Below are positions 7,579-14,397 of a stretch of DNA of 14,431 bases, one piece after another; within the stretch, counting starts at the first letter, position 1, and each line of letters starts with the position of its first letter. The DNA comes from Clostridiales bacterium (lineage in GTDB: Bacteria > Bacillota > Clostridia > Lachnospirales > CAG-274). A model generated the notes under the pieces. The model was given only the letters and a program-made list of their open reading frames with translations. It did not search any database and was not told the DNA's origin. Where the stretch lies: NCBI GenBank assembly GCA_021202835.1, contig JAJQCI010000188.1, positions 551 through 14,981 of the forward strand. The letters run 5' to 3'. Both the position numbers and the translations under genes were made by a program.

Positions 7579-7848
7579 TATTATAGAGGCAGGCTGATTG
7601 CGGGCACACTGAAAACAGTATATTATGACAGCAGTGAAGTATAAAGTGCCGGCAAAACATTCTGTCCCTATGATTTCAACAGTGCGTCAAAATATTTATT
7701 CTCCTGCGGATTTGTTGACATGACAGGGGCAGAGTCCTATACTGTAAATGCAGCGTGGGAAACTCATGACGGAGATAAGGTTTAGGGTTATGAATACACA
7801 TTTAATTTAAATAACGATACGATGGCTGTAATTCCTGCGGCAGGATAA
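7579..7848 (+). pseudogene. Decayed remnant of a second surface protein's C-terminal module
   Basis: Read in the frame of 7684, this stretch gives L-K-T-V-Y-Y-D-S-S-E-V, stop, S-A-G-K-T-F-C-P-Y-D-F-N-S-A-S-K-Y, then G-F-V-D...W-E-T-H-D-G-D-K-V, stop, G-Y-E-Y-T-F, ending at TAA 7846-7848. It matches the last 85 or so residues of the large surface protein (SVSYYSSSYSV, TYTPSTFGSAA, PYWTTQDGT) position by position. In-frame stops at 7642-7644 and 7783-7785 break it; the second corresponds to a Tyr codon in the intact copy. Most of the original gene is missing, since the promoter-like sequence lies only about 30 bases upstream. Similarity was judged by eye from translation. Confidence 0.7.
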
Positions 7849-7871
7849 GAAAGGGGGGGGTAATGTTGAAG

Positions 7872-7997
7872 ATGAAATACGAAGAACATAAAATGGAAAT
7901 CATATTTTATAATAAAGCCGATATTATTTTTGCAATGAGTGACGGAGGGTCTGAATATAATCCATGGAGTATCAATCCCGACAGATCCGAATTGTAA
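7872..7997 (+). CDS. Small peptide 2 (41 residues), paralogue of small peptide 1
   Basis: The 41-residue product, if started at ATG 7872, aligns from its first residue with small peptide 1: M-K-Y-E-E-H-K-M-E-I against M-L-Y-Q-K-H-E-M-E-I, then Y-N-K-A-D-I-I, S-D-G-G, and P-W-S-I-N-P-D-R-S-E-L. An in-frame ATG at 7863 would add three residues but lies only 2 bases after the G8 tract that stands in for the RBS; from 7872 the spacing is 11 bases. Conservation of S-D-G-G and P-D-R-S-(D/E) while the residues between vary, and survival of this frame next to a dead surface-protein remnant, argue that the peptide is under selection. Function unknown; candidate precursor or substrate of the genes downstream. 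Confidence 0.7.
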   Translation: MKYEEHKMEIIFYNKADIIFAMSDGGSEYNPWSINPDRSEL

Positions 7998-8054
7998 ATT
8001 TAGCCGGGCTTTTCAATAATATTCCGGACACAAGGCATTAATATATTGCTGCAG

Positions 8055-8088
8055 ATTCCCCGAAGCAGACATCGGGGAATTTTTATTT
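8055..8088 (+). terminator. Terminator after small peptide 2
   Basis: Perfect 9-bp stem ATTCCCCGA (8055-8063) / TCGGGGAAT (8072-8080), 8-base loop, then a T-rich tail. It separates the peptide unit from the following operon. Confidence 0.9.
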
Positions 8089-8127
8089 ATAATGAAAAGT
8101 AATATTGTCAGAAAAAATTTTGTTTAG

Positions 8128-8156
8128 TTGACAGTTGGGCGGCTTTGTTATATTAT
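8128..8156 (+). promoter_or_regulatory. Strong promoter of the kinase/PqqD/exporter operon
   Basis: Consensus TTGACA (8128-8133), 17-base spacer and TATTAT (8151-8156). Transcription near 8163 would leave a leader of only about 17 bases, almost entirely the RBS of the first gene, so there is no room for leader-based regulation. Confidence 0.88.
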
Positions 8157-8179
8157 ATAAAGAGGAGGGATATTAAAAT

Positions 8180-8875
8180 ATGATTGTTTTAAATATAGCC
8201 GGAGTTAATGTGGGGGTTGAAAATAAATATCCTCTTCTGCAGTGGGGCTGTGAGGAACACATTACGACAGCGTCTCCGGAGTTTGTTGTGTCTGCTTCCG
8301 AGGATGAAATTCGGGAGGACTATGAGGCCAACGAAAGAAAATTTAAGCTTAAAGACTGTGAAAGCAACTGCCTTTACAGAAAGATTTGCTTTGCTATGCC
8401 GAGGTATGACGCTTTTCTTCTTCACGCTGCGGCGGTGGCTCTTGACGGCGCCGGCTATGCTTTTACTGCGCCGGGGGGAACGGGCAAGAGTACCCACATA
8501 GGCTATTGGATGAAGGAGTTCGGCGGCAGAGCCGTTATAGTGAACGGTGACAAGCCCATTATACGTCTGATGAAAGACAGGTTTTATATCTGCGGAACGC
8601 CCTGGAGGGGAAAGGAATGTTTGGGAAACAGTGATATTGTGCCCCTGAAGGGTATTTGTCTTTTGGAGAGGGGCTTGAAAAATGAAATCCGCCCGGCAGA
8701 TAATGATACAATAATAGACAGGATATTTAATCAGGTTCTTTTGCCTGATGAACCGGAGCTTGTTGTTAAACAGCTTGAGCTTATGGACAGGCTTATAGAG
8801 AGCGTTCCCGTGTATGTATTGAAGTGCAGTATGTCACAGGAAGCGGCTTTAACGGCTTATAAGGGTATGAATTAA
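8180..8875 (+). CDS. HPr kinase-like P-loop protein
   Basis: A 231-residue protein with the core of HPr kinase/phosphorylase: HAAAVAL at 82-88, a Walker A loop APGGTGKST (97-105), NGDKPI (122-127) where catalytic Asp residues lie in the family, and a GTPWRGKE segment (139-146). It lacks the N-terminal domain of true HprK and is one of the shortened relatives found in peptide and cell-surface clusters. In some lasso peptide clusters such homologues phosphorylate the C-terminal Ser of the precursor; a kinase acting on the nearby small peptides is therefore an attractive inference. First gene of the operon, starting 11 bases after GGAGG; PqqD-like gene follows after 20 bases. One Asp where the family often has two leaves activity uncertain. 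Alternative: a nucleotide-dependent modifier of another substrate. Confidence 0.8.
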   Translation: MIVLNIAGVNVGVENKYPLLQWGCEEHITTASPEFVVSASEDEIREDYEANERKFKLKDCESNCLYRKICFAMPRYDAFLLHAAAVALDGAGYAFTAPGGTGKSTHIGYWMKEFGGRAVIVNGDKPIIRLMKDRFYICGTPWRGKECLGNSDIVPLKGICLLERGLKNEIRPADNDTIIDRIFNQVLLPDEPELVVKQLELMDRLIESVPVYVLKCSMSQEAALTAYKGMN

Positions 8876-8895
8876 AAACAGGGAGGAACGTAAAT

Positions 8896-9177
8896 ATGAA
8901 GATAAGGGAAGGCTTTGTTATTCGAAAGGTAGCCGGAAAATATGTGGCCGTTGCAGCTACAGGGCAGGCTATGAAGAAATTTCACGGAGTAATTAAGCTT
9001 AACGGTACAGGCAAGGCCATCTGGGAAGGACTTGCTGAAGGAAAGACGGAAGAAGAAATTGTGAATGAGCTGGCGGAAAAAAGCGGCGCAAAAACCGACG
9101 CCGACAGGGCTTTTATTGCCGATGATGTAAAGGCTATGGTTAAAGAAATGTTTGACGCCGGATTTTTGACGGAATGA
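8896..9177 (+). CDS. PqqD-family protein, probable peptide-recognition (RRE-type) domain
   Basis: A 93-residue single-domain protein of the PqqD fold: two N-terminal strands (GFVIRKVAGKYVAVA), then I-K-L-N-G-T-G-K-A-I-W-E-G-L-A-E-G-K-T-E-E-E-I, the characteristic N-x-(T/S)-(G/A)...I-W segment and helix, and a C-terminal winged-helix part ending F-D-A-G-F-L. PqqD-like proteins bind leader peptides in many RiPP pathways and hand them to modifying enzymes. RBS GGGAGG precedes the ATG by about 8 bases. Position between a kinase-like and a peptidase-exporter gene suggests that it delivers the small peptides (7299, 7872) to one or both. The length is that of a free-standing PqqD. The partner peptide is inferred, not shown. 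Confidence 0.85.
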   Translation: MKIREGFVIRKVAGKYVAVAATGQAMKKFHGVIKLNGTGKAIWEGLAEGKTEEEIVNELAEKSGAKTDADRAFIADDVKAMVKEMFDAGFLTE

Positions 9178-9207
9178 AGCCCTTAAATGCAGGAAAGGAG
9201 AGGCAGT

Positions 9208-10383
9208 ATGGAGCAGACGCATACTTTAAAAACGACAAAGCTTGACGAACTGGAGACTGCCGGTTTTATTGTTATATCTACAAAGGGAACCAGTATGCAG
9301 CCTCTTCTTCACACCTATTCTTCACATGTTTTAATAAGAAAAGCGGAGGGCGGTTTTAAAAAGAACGATGTTGTTCTTTATGTCCGGCCCGACGGTATAC
9401 AGGTGCTTCACAGGATTATAGGCTTTGAGGGAAATACGGCGCTTATTAGAGGAGACAACACCTTTGTTACAGAGCATGTTCCCTTTTCCGCAATAAAAGG
9501 AGTTATGGAAACGGTTTGGAGAGGAAAGAGAGAAATTCACACAGAAGATTTTCTTTACCGTCTTTATGTAAATTTTTGGAATTTTATATATCCTCTTCGC
9601 TTCCTAAAGCATAAAGCAAATGTTGGAGTTATGAAAACGGGCAGGCTCCTTTTGGGTGACACATCCCTGGCTTGGGTGGTTAAGATGGTTAGGGGGAGTC
9701 TTTCGGGAATAGCCCTGTTGACCCTCTGCACAGGTTTGACGGCCTTTTTTTCCGTTATTCTCGCCGTTGTTATGAGAAACGCCATAGACTACGCCGTAAG
9801 CCTTAATTCAGCTATGTTTTTGAAATGGTGCGGCATATTTTTGGGAATAGTAATAGTTCAGCTTATAATTCACGGAGTTATACGCCAGCAGGACGAGAGC
9901 ATAAGGGCTTCTGTTGAAAACAGGCTTAAAGAAAGAACCTACGGCAATATTCTTAAGAGCAGCTACAGCGGACTGAAGACATATCACACGGGAGAGCTTC
10001 AAAACCGCATGACCGGAGATGTTAAGATTGTGGCCGATTATGCTGTGGATTTAATTCCCGGGGTGACCTCTATGGCTGTTCAGCTTGTCTGTGCGCTTGT
10101 TATTCTGATGATTTTGGATATTCGCTTCGGCTGTCTGTTTTTAACCGGCGGAGTTGTTATGCTGGGGGTAACATTCCTGTTCAGACGCAAAATGAAAAAT
10201 CTTCACAGGAGAGTTCAGGAGGCCGACGGCAGGCTCAGGTCTTGGCTTCAGGAATCAGTTGAAAGTATTTTGATTTTAAAAAGCTTTGAAGCTGAAAAAA
10301 ATGGCAGCCTTCAGAACCGAGGAAAAGGCCGAAGCTCACAAAAAAGCCAGAATGAAAAGAAGAACGTTTTCAAATATATGTAA
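9208..10383 (+). CDS. Signal-peptidase-like (S24/S26) domain fused to ABC exporter membrane domain, 5' part
   Basis: Residues 15-110 carry the S26 boxes: GTSMQP with catalytic Ser29, VLHRIIG with His68 and RGDN with Asp83. A His instead of a Lys places it with the archaeal/ER-like Ser-His branch. From about residue 160 there are membrane segments of an ABC exporter (GIALLTLCTGLTAFFSVILAV; FLGIVIVQLI; AVQLVCALVILMIL) and the typical L-Q-N-R-M-T-G-D coupling region. The frame leaves the family at A7 (10295-10301), after which the last 20 or so residues are nonsense to 10383. The true start is ATG 9208 behind GGAG, not the upstream ATG 9187, which precedes the RBS. With one A removed the protein would be about 699 residues. 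Expected to cleave and export a peptide. Confidence 0.8.
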   Translation: MEQTHTLKTTKLDELETAGFIVISTKGTSMQPLLHTYSSHVLIRKAEGGFKKNDVVLYVRPDGIQVLHRIIGFEGNTALIRGDNTFVTEHVPFSAIKGVMETVWRGKREIHTEDFLYRLYVNFWNFIYPLRFLKHKANVGVMKTGRLLLGDTSLAWVVKMVRGSLSGIALLTLCTGLTAFFSVILAVVMRNAIDYAVSLNSAMFLKWCGIFLGIVIVQLIIHGVIRQQDESIRASVENRLKERTYGNILKSSYSGLKTYHTGELQNRMTGDVKIVADYAVDLIPGVTSMAVQLVCALVILMILDIRFGCLFLTGGVVMLGVTFLFRRKMKNLHRRVQEADGRLRSWLQESVESILILKSFEAEKNGSLQNRGKGRSSQKSQNEKKNVFKYM

Positions 10384-11308
10384 TGTGGGCTTTGGGGCTG
10401 TCATGCAGGGGAGTTATCTTTTCGGGCTTGTGTGGTGCGGCTTCGGAATATTAAACGGAACCCTGACCTACGGAACTCTGACGGCTGTTATGCAGCTTAT
10501 AAGCCAAATAAGGAGCCCCTTTGCAAACATTTCAGGCTTTGTGCCCCAATATTATTCTATGCTGGCGTCGGCGGAGAGGCTTATTGAGATTGAGAAGCTG
10601 CCAAAGGAGGATTCTTCAGCCGGGGAGCCACCGGAGTTTGAGAGTCTTCACGCCGAAAATATTACGTTTATATATGACGACGGCGAAGAAGAGGTTATAA
10701 GCGGAGCTTCATTTGATATAAAAAAGGGTGAAATTGTGGCTTTAACGGGAATATCTGGCATAGGCAAAAGCACTCTTCTTAAAATTCTTTTGGGAATATT
10801 TTCTCCTGTATCCGGGCGGCTTTACGGAAACGGCGGAATTGATATGAATGCAGCCACGAGGCCGTGGTTTTCATATGTGCCCCAGGGGAATATGCTTATG
10901 TCGGGAAGTATATATGAGGCAGTGGACTTTCTTCACAGTGCTCCTTACACAAGGGAACAGAAGGAACGGGTAGAGTCTGCCTGTAAAATTGCCTGTGCAG
11001 ATGAGTTTATAAGAGAGCTGCCGGGAGGCTATAACACTGTTTTGGGTGAAAAGGGCGCCGGGCTGTCGGAGGGGCAGATTCAGAGAATAGCTATAGCAAG
11101 GGCCGTTTACAGAAATGCCCCTGTGCTTCTTTTGGACGAGGCTACCTCTGCGCTTGATGAGGACACGGAAAGAAGACTTCTTAAAAACCTTAAGGAAATG
11201 GGAAACCAGACTGTTCTTATAGTTACACACAGGCCGGCTGTTTTGGAAATATGCAGCAAGCAGCTGATTTTTGAACACTCAAATATAATAATAGAGGAAG
11301 ACAGATAA
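10286..11308 (+). CDS. ABC exporter, 3' part: remaining membrane segments and ATPase domain
   Basis: Continuation of the peptidase-exporter in the next frame; the true reading enters near 10301 (A-A-F-R-T-E-E-K-A-E-A-H), and the TTG at 10286 has no RBS. Counting from the Met at 10301: membrane segments at about 30-75, then a complete nucleotide-binding domain with Walker A GISGIGKST (150-158), Q-loop YVPQGN (192-197), signature LSEGQ (255-259), Walker B VLLLDEATSALDE (275-287) and H-loop VTHR (308-311). All ATPase motifs are intact, which argues against long-term decay. It ends with a charged tail at 11308. A hairpin without a T run (11315-11336) precedes the next gene, so transcription probably continues. 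Substrate inferred to be the small peptides. Confidence 0.85.
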   Translation: MKLKKMAAFRTEEKAEAHKKARMKRRTFSNICNVGFGAVMQGSYLFGLVWCGFGILNGTLTYGTLTAVMQLISQIRSPFANISGFVPQYYSMLASAERLIEIEKLPKEDSSAGEPPEFESLHAENITFIYDDGEEEVISGASFDIKKGEIVALTGISGIGKSTLLKILLGIFSPVSGRLYGNGGIDMNAATRPWFSYVPQGNMLMSGSIYEAVDFLHSAPYTREQKERVESACKIACADEFIRELPGGYNTVLGEKGAGLSEGQIQRIAIARAVYRNAPVLLLDEATSALDEDTERRLLKNLKEMGNQTVLIVTHRPAVLEICSKQLIFEHSNIIIEEDR

Positions 11309-11352
11309 AATAATAACAGTTCAGCGGCGGACTGTTTCCGGAGGTGTTTAAG

Positions 11353-12330
11353 TTGGGTGAAGACAAAAAGTTTGGCGATGATATAAAAATTTGGCACATA
11401 GTTTGTGCTGTTGTTTGTGTGCTGCTTGCCGGCATATTGGTGTTTATGATTTATAAAGACAACCGTGAGCAAAGTGAAAAAACCGAAGCTATGGAGGAGC
11501 TTCAGGCCGAGGCAAAATCTTATGAAGAAAAATGTCGGGAGCTTAAGGATGAAATTTCATTTTTAGAAAACAATGTATATTATTCAAGCGAATATGCTGA
11601 AATAATAGTGGGTTTTATTGTTTCCGATGTATCTGACACAGACTATATAGAGAAAAAGGCGGCGGCTTATAACTTTAAGCCTGTTTTCATTATCGACTGC
11701 ACAAAGGATATTTCCGATATTAAAAAAATTATAGATAAAATAGGCGATAAGGGAGAAATTATGCTGTATGCCTCATATTTTTCCGAATCGGTGAAGAATA
11801 CGATTATTTCCGTAAATTCTTATTTGAAGTCGGCCGGACAGGAGCATACGGGAGTGTTTTTCTTAAGAAACAGCGATCTCAATGATTCAAATGTGGAGTT
11901 TCTTTTGAGCGAGGGCTTTGTGGGTTTTACGATTTACAACGATTCCCCTAAGGCAGGCCAGCTTGAAAATGACGCTGTATATTTTGACTATTCATATCTG
12001 TCATCATCGGGAACAGCGGTTTTAAGCCGAATAGGAAATCTTTATCAAAACAAGGCGTCTATGATTTTGGGTTTCGATATGGAAAGTATAAATTCGGGAA
12101 TGATTACAGAGATATATATGGAAGACTTATTTGACGGAATTTTGACATATACCGATTATTATGACTGTTATTTTTCAACAACGGCCAATGTTGTTGCCGA
12201 ACTGTCTCAGATTAACAAAACAGAGGCAGAGAGACGGATTGAATATGAAAAACAGGCCGCCGAGATTCAAAAAGAAATAGACGGGCTTGAAAAAACAATT
12301 CACGATATATATAAGAAAATCGAACAGTGA
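11353..12330 (+). CDS. Membrane-anchored protein with coiled coils, unknown function
   Basis: Product of 325 residues, started at TTG 11353, 8 bases after GGAGG (11340-11344); the GTG at 11344 overlaps that RBS and is rejected. A short charged N-terminus is followed by one membrane segment (about 13-34), a coiled coil (about 38-74), a globular extracytoplasmic region (about 80-285) and a C-terminal coiled coil (about 290-325). The central part has alternating strands and helices (EIIVGFIVSD, NFKPVFIIDC, EIMLYAS, HTGVFFLRN, GFTIYND, ILGFD), vaguely like a polysaccharide-deacetylase (NodB) barrel, but no metal-binding motif is evident, so that is weak. It is the last gene of the operon before a terminator, so it may assist export or act at the cell surface. 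I do not recognise the family. Confidence 0.75.
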   Translation: MGEDKKFGDDIKIWHIVCAVVCVLLAGILVFMIYKDNREQSEKTEAMEELQAEAKSYEEKCRELKDEISFLENNVYYSSEYAEIIVGFIVSDVSDTDYIEKKAAAYNFKPVFIIDCTKDISDIKKIIDKIGDKGEIMLYASYFSESVKNTIISVNSYLKSAGQEHTGVFFLRNSDLNDSNVEFLLSEGFVGFTIYNDSPKAGQLENDAVYFDYSYLSSSGTAVLSRIGNLYQNKASMILGFDMESINSGMITEIYMEDLFDGILTYTDYYDCYFSTTANVVAELSQINKTEAERRIEYEKQAAEIQKEIDGLEKTIHDIYKKIEQ

Positions 12331-12334
12331 AAAA

Positions 12335-12381
12335 CCGCCGGTTAATACCACAGGGTATGATTAGCCGGCGGAAATTTTTTT
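12335..12381. terminator. Bidirectional terminator between convergent genes
   Basis: Long hairpin CCGCCGGTTA (12335-12344) / TAGCCGGCGG (12362-12371) with an inner ATACC/GGTAT helix and a 4-base loop. On the plus strand seven T follow (12375-12381); on the minus strand the A run before 12335 supplies a T tail. The ligase stop codon overlaps the plus-strand T tract. Confidence 0.9.
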
Positions 12382-14344
12382 AAATGTCTTTTTTCAGCAT
12401 TTCTATAAAATCCTCTTCGGATATTACGGGAATGTTCAAAGAACGGGCTTTTTTATTTTTAGATGAATTAGAATTTATGTCGTTGTTTATTAAGTAGGCG
12501 GTTTTTGATGAAACGCTTCCTGTTACCTTGCCGCCTCTTGCTTCTATTTCCTTTTGAACCTCTTTTCTGTTTTTATAATGGTAAACGTCTCCGGTTATAA
12601 CGAAGCTTAAGCCCTCGAAAATTTTGGGAAGAGAGTCGGTTTCCTCCTTTATTATGGTTATAAAGCCCAAAAGCCTGTTTAGAAGGCTTATATTTTCGGG
12701 AGAAGCAAAATATTTTGTTATGCTTGCGGCAATTACCTCTCCGAAGCCGTTTGTTTCCTTAAGGTCGTCAAAATCGGCGGCCTTTATCTTTTCTATGTCA
12801 TTGTCATATTTTTGACAGAGAAGGCCGGCGTTGCTTAAGCCTATATTTTCTATGCCAAGAGCGAAAATCATATTTGCAAGCCGGATGTTCTTAGATTTAT
12901 CGATGGCCTTTATCAAATTGGAAAATGATTTTTCCCCGAAACCCTCCATAGATGTTATTTCCGCTTCATATTTAGAGAGAGTGAAAATATCGGGGTAAGT
13001 CTCTATAAAGCCCTTGTCAACGAATTTTTTAATTGTTTCGTCGCTCATTCCCTCAATGTTAAAGGCGTCTCTTGAACAGAAATGGCTCAGGCTTTCCACA
13101 ATTTGGGCTCTGCAGTTTGGATTGGGGCATTTCAGCGCCTTGCCGTCTTTAAGGGAGACAACTTCTGTTTCAAAGCCGCAGACGGGGCAGTGGGCAGGAG
13201 GCTCAGCCGTGCCGCTTTTAGTTAGATTTTCGGCAATTTGGGGTATAATCATATTTGCCTTGTAAACAGTGATTTCGTCGCCTATGCCTAAACGAAGATT
13301 TTCAACAATGCTTAGGTTGTGAAGGCTTGCCCTTTCCACAGTTGTGCCCTCAAGCTCCACTGGTTCAAAAAGGGCGATTGGGTTTATAAGCCCCGTTCGG
13401 GATGTGTTCCAAATTATATCCTTCAATGTGGTTTTTGCCAGTTCATCGGCCCATTTAAAGGCTATTGAGTGTTTGGGGAACTTAGCCGTTGACCCTAAGC
13501 TTTCGCCGTATTTTACGTCGTTAAACGTAAGAACCAGACCGTCGGAGGCAAAGGGGGCCTTCTCTATATTCTTTTCAAACTCCGAAACGGCCTCTTCTAC
13601 GGTTTGGGCTGTTACCTTTTTATATTCCACGAACTCAAAGCCCCGGGCTTTTAAGAATTTTATACCCTCGGTTTTGGTTTCGAAGTCTTTGCCTTCGGCT
13701 GAGACGAGGGTGAAAATTATGCAGTTTACATTCCTTTCGGCGCAGATTTTGCTGTTAAGCTGGCGAACCGTGCCGCTGCAGAGATTTCTGGGGTTTTTAT
13801 ATTTCTCTTCGGGGGGCAGCTTTTCGTTTATTGCTTCAAAATCCTTATATTTTATGACGGCTTCGCCCCTTAAGACGAGAGTACCCTTAAAATCTATGGC
13901 CAAGGGTATGTTTTTAAATGTTTTGGCGTTGTGGGTTATGTCTTCGCCTACAGTGCCGTTGCCTCTTGTTACGGCCCGGTCAAGCCTTCCTTCACGGTAG
14001 GTTAAAACAATAGTAAGGCCGTCCAGCTTCCACGACAAAAGCCCCTCCTTGTCTCCCAAAAAGGAAGCAAGCGCAGGTATTTCCTTTGTTTTGTCCAAAG
14101 AAAGCATCCTGCTCTCATGTGTAACCTTGTTAAGGCTGTCGATAACAGTATATCCTACATTTTGGGTGGGGCTTGAAGCGAGAATTGTGCCTGTTTCGGC
14201 TTCAAGAGAAACAAGCTCGTCATAGAGGGCGTCATATTCCCTGTCGGACATAATTTCTCTGTCTTCGTTATAATAGGCGTTTGAGGCCTTGTTTAAAATT
14301 TCTATAAGTTCCTTTATTCTTTCGGTTTTATTCAATTTTTTCAC
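12380..14344 (-). CDS. ligA: NAD-dependent DNA ligase LigA
   Basis: Seals nicks in double-stranded DNA during replication and repair, using NAD as adenylate donor. The 654-residue protein has the family order: N-terminal Ia domain (1-70) with YYNEDREIMSDREYD, adenylation domain with K106 in KLDG as the nucleophile, OB-fold (about 310-385), a four-Cys zinc finger (C386, C389, C406, C411), helix-hairpin-helix domain (about 420-560) and C-terminal BRCT domain (about 576-654, GGKVTGSV). It begins at GTG 14344 with AAGGG about 5 bases upstream. Slight departures from the usual motifs (KLDGL for KVDGL, TRGNG for TRGDG) suggest a divergent copy, so whether it is the only ligase of the organism cannot be told here. 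Housekeeping gene, unrelated in role to its neighbours. Confidence 0.96.
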   Translation of the reverse strand: MKKLNKTERIKELIEILNKASNAYYNEDREIMSDREYDALYDELVSLEAETGTILASSPTQNVGYTVIDSLNKVTHESRMLSLDKTKEIPALASFLGDKEGLLSWKLDGLTIVLTYREGRLDRAVTRGNGTVGEDITHNAKTFKNIPLAIDFKGTLVLRGEAVIKYKDFEAINEKLPPEEKYKNPRNLCSGTVRQLNSKICAERNVNCIIFTLVSAEGKDFETKTEGIKFLKARGFEFVEYKKVTAQTVEEAVSEFEKNIEKAPFASDGLVLTFNDVKYGESLGSTAKFPKHSIAFKWADELAKTTLKDIIWNTSRTGLINPIALFEPVELEGTTVERASLHNLSIVENLRLGIGDEITVYKANMIIPQIAENLTKSGTAEPPAHCPVCGFETEVVSLKDGKALKCPNPNCRAQIVESLSHFCSRDAFNIEGMSDETIKKFVDKGFIETYPDIFTLSKYEAEITSMEGFGEKSFSNLIKAIDKSKNIRLANMIFALGIENIGLSNAGLLCQKYDNDIEKIKAADFDDLKETNGFGEVIAASITKYFASPENISLLNRLLGFITIIKEETDSLPKIFEGLSFVITGDVYHYKNRKEVQKEIEARGGKVTGSVSSKTAYLINNDINSNSSKNKKARSLNIPVISEEDFIEMLKKDI

Positions 14345-14368
14345 CTATTCCCTTAGTTTATGATTTAC

Positions 14369-14397
14369 ATTTTAACATTTTTTCAGGGCTTTGTCCA
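14369..14397 (-). promoter_or_regulatory. Promoter of ligA
   Basis: On the minus strand, TGGACA (plus 14392-14397), 17-base spacer and TAAAAT (plus 14369-14374) lie 25 bases upstream of the GTG start. Confidence 0.7.

Noticed and set aside
7436..7660. Minus-strand 74-residue frame
   Set aside because: It runs through a terminator and promoter, overlaps the remnant, has no recognisable product and no convincing RBS.
9187..9207. ATG 9187 as start of the peptidase-exporter
   Set aside because: It would encode the RBS itself; ATG 9208 follows GGAG by 7 bases.
7299..11308. Ordinary lasso peptide cluster
   Set aside because: PqqD and HPr-kinase homologues fit, but the asparagine-synthetase-like cyclase and transglutaminase-like protease are absent, and the exporter carries an S26-like peptidase.
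11315..11336. Hairpin AACAGT/ACTGTT as terminator
   Set aside because: Only 6 bp and followed by TCCGGAGG, not a T run; the next gene uses that GGAGG as RBS.
13344..14000. Plus-strand 218-residue frame inside ligA
   Set aside because: Shadow of the ligase coding sequence on the opposite strand; every ligase motif is intact.
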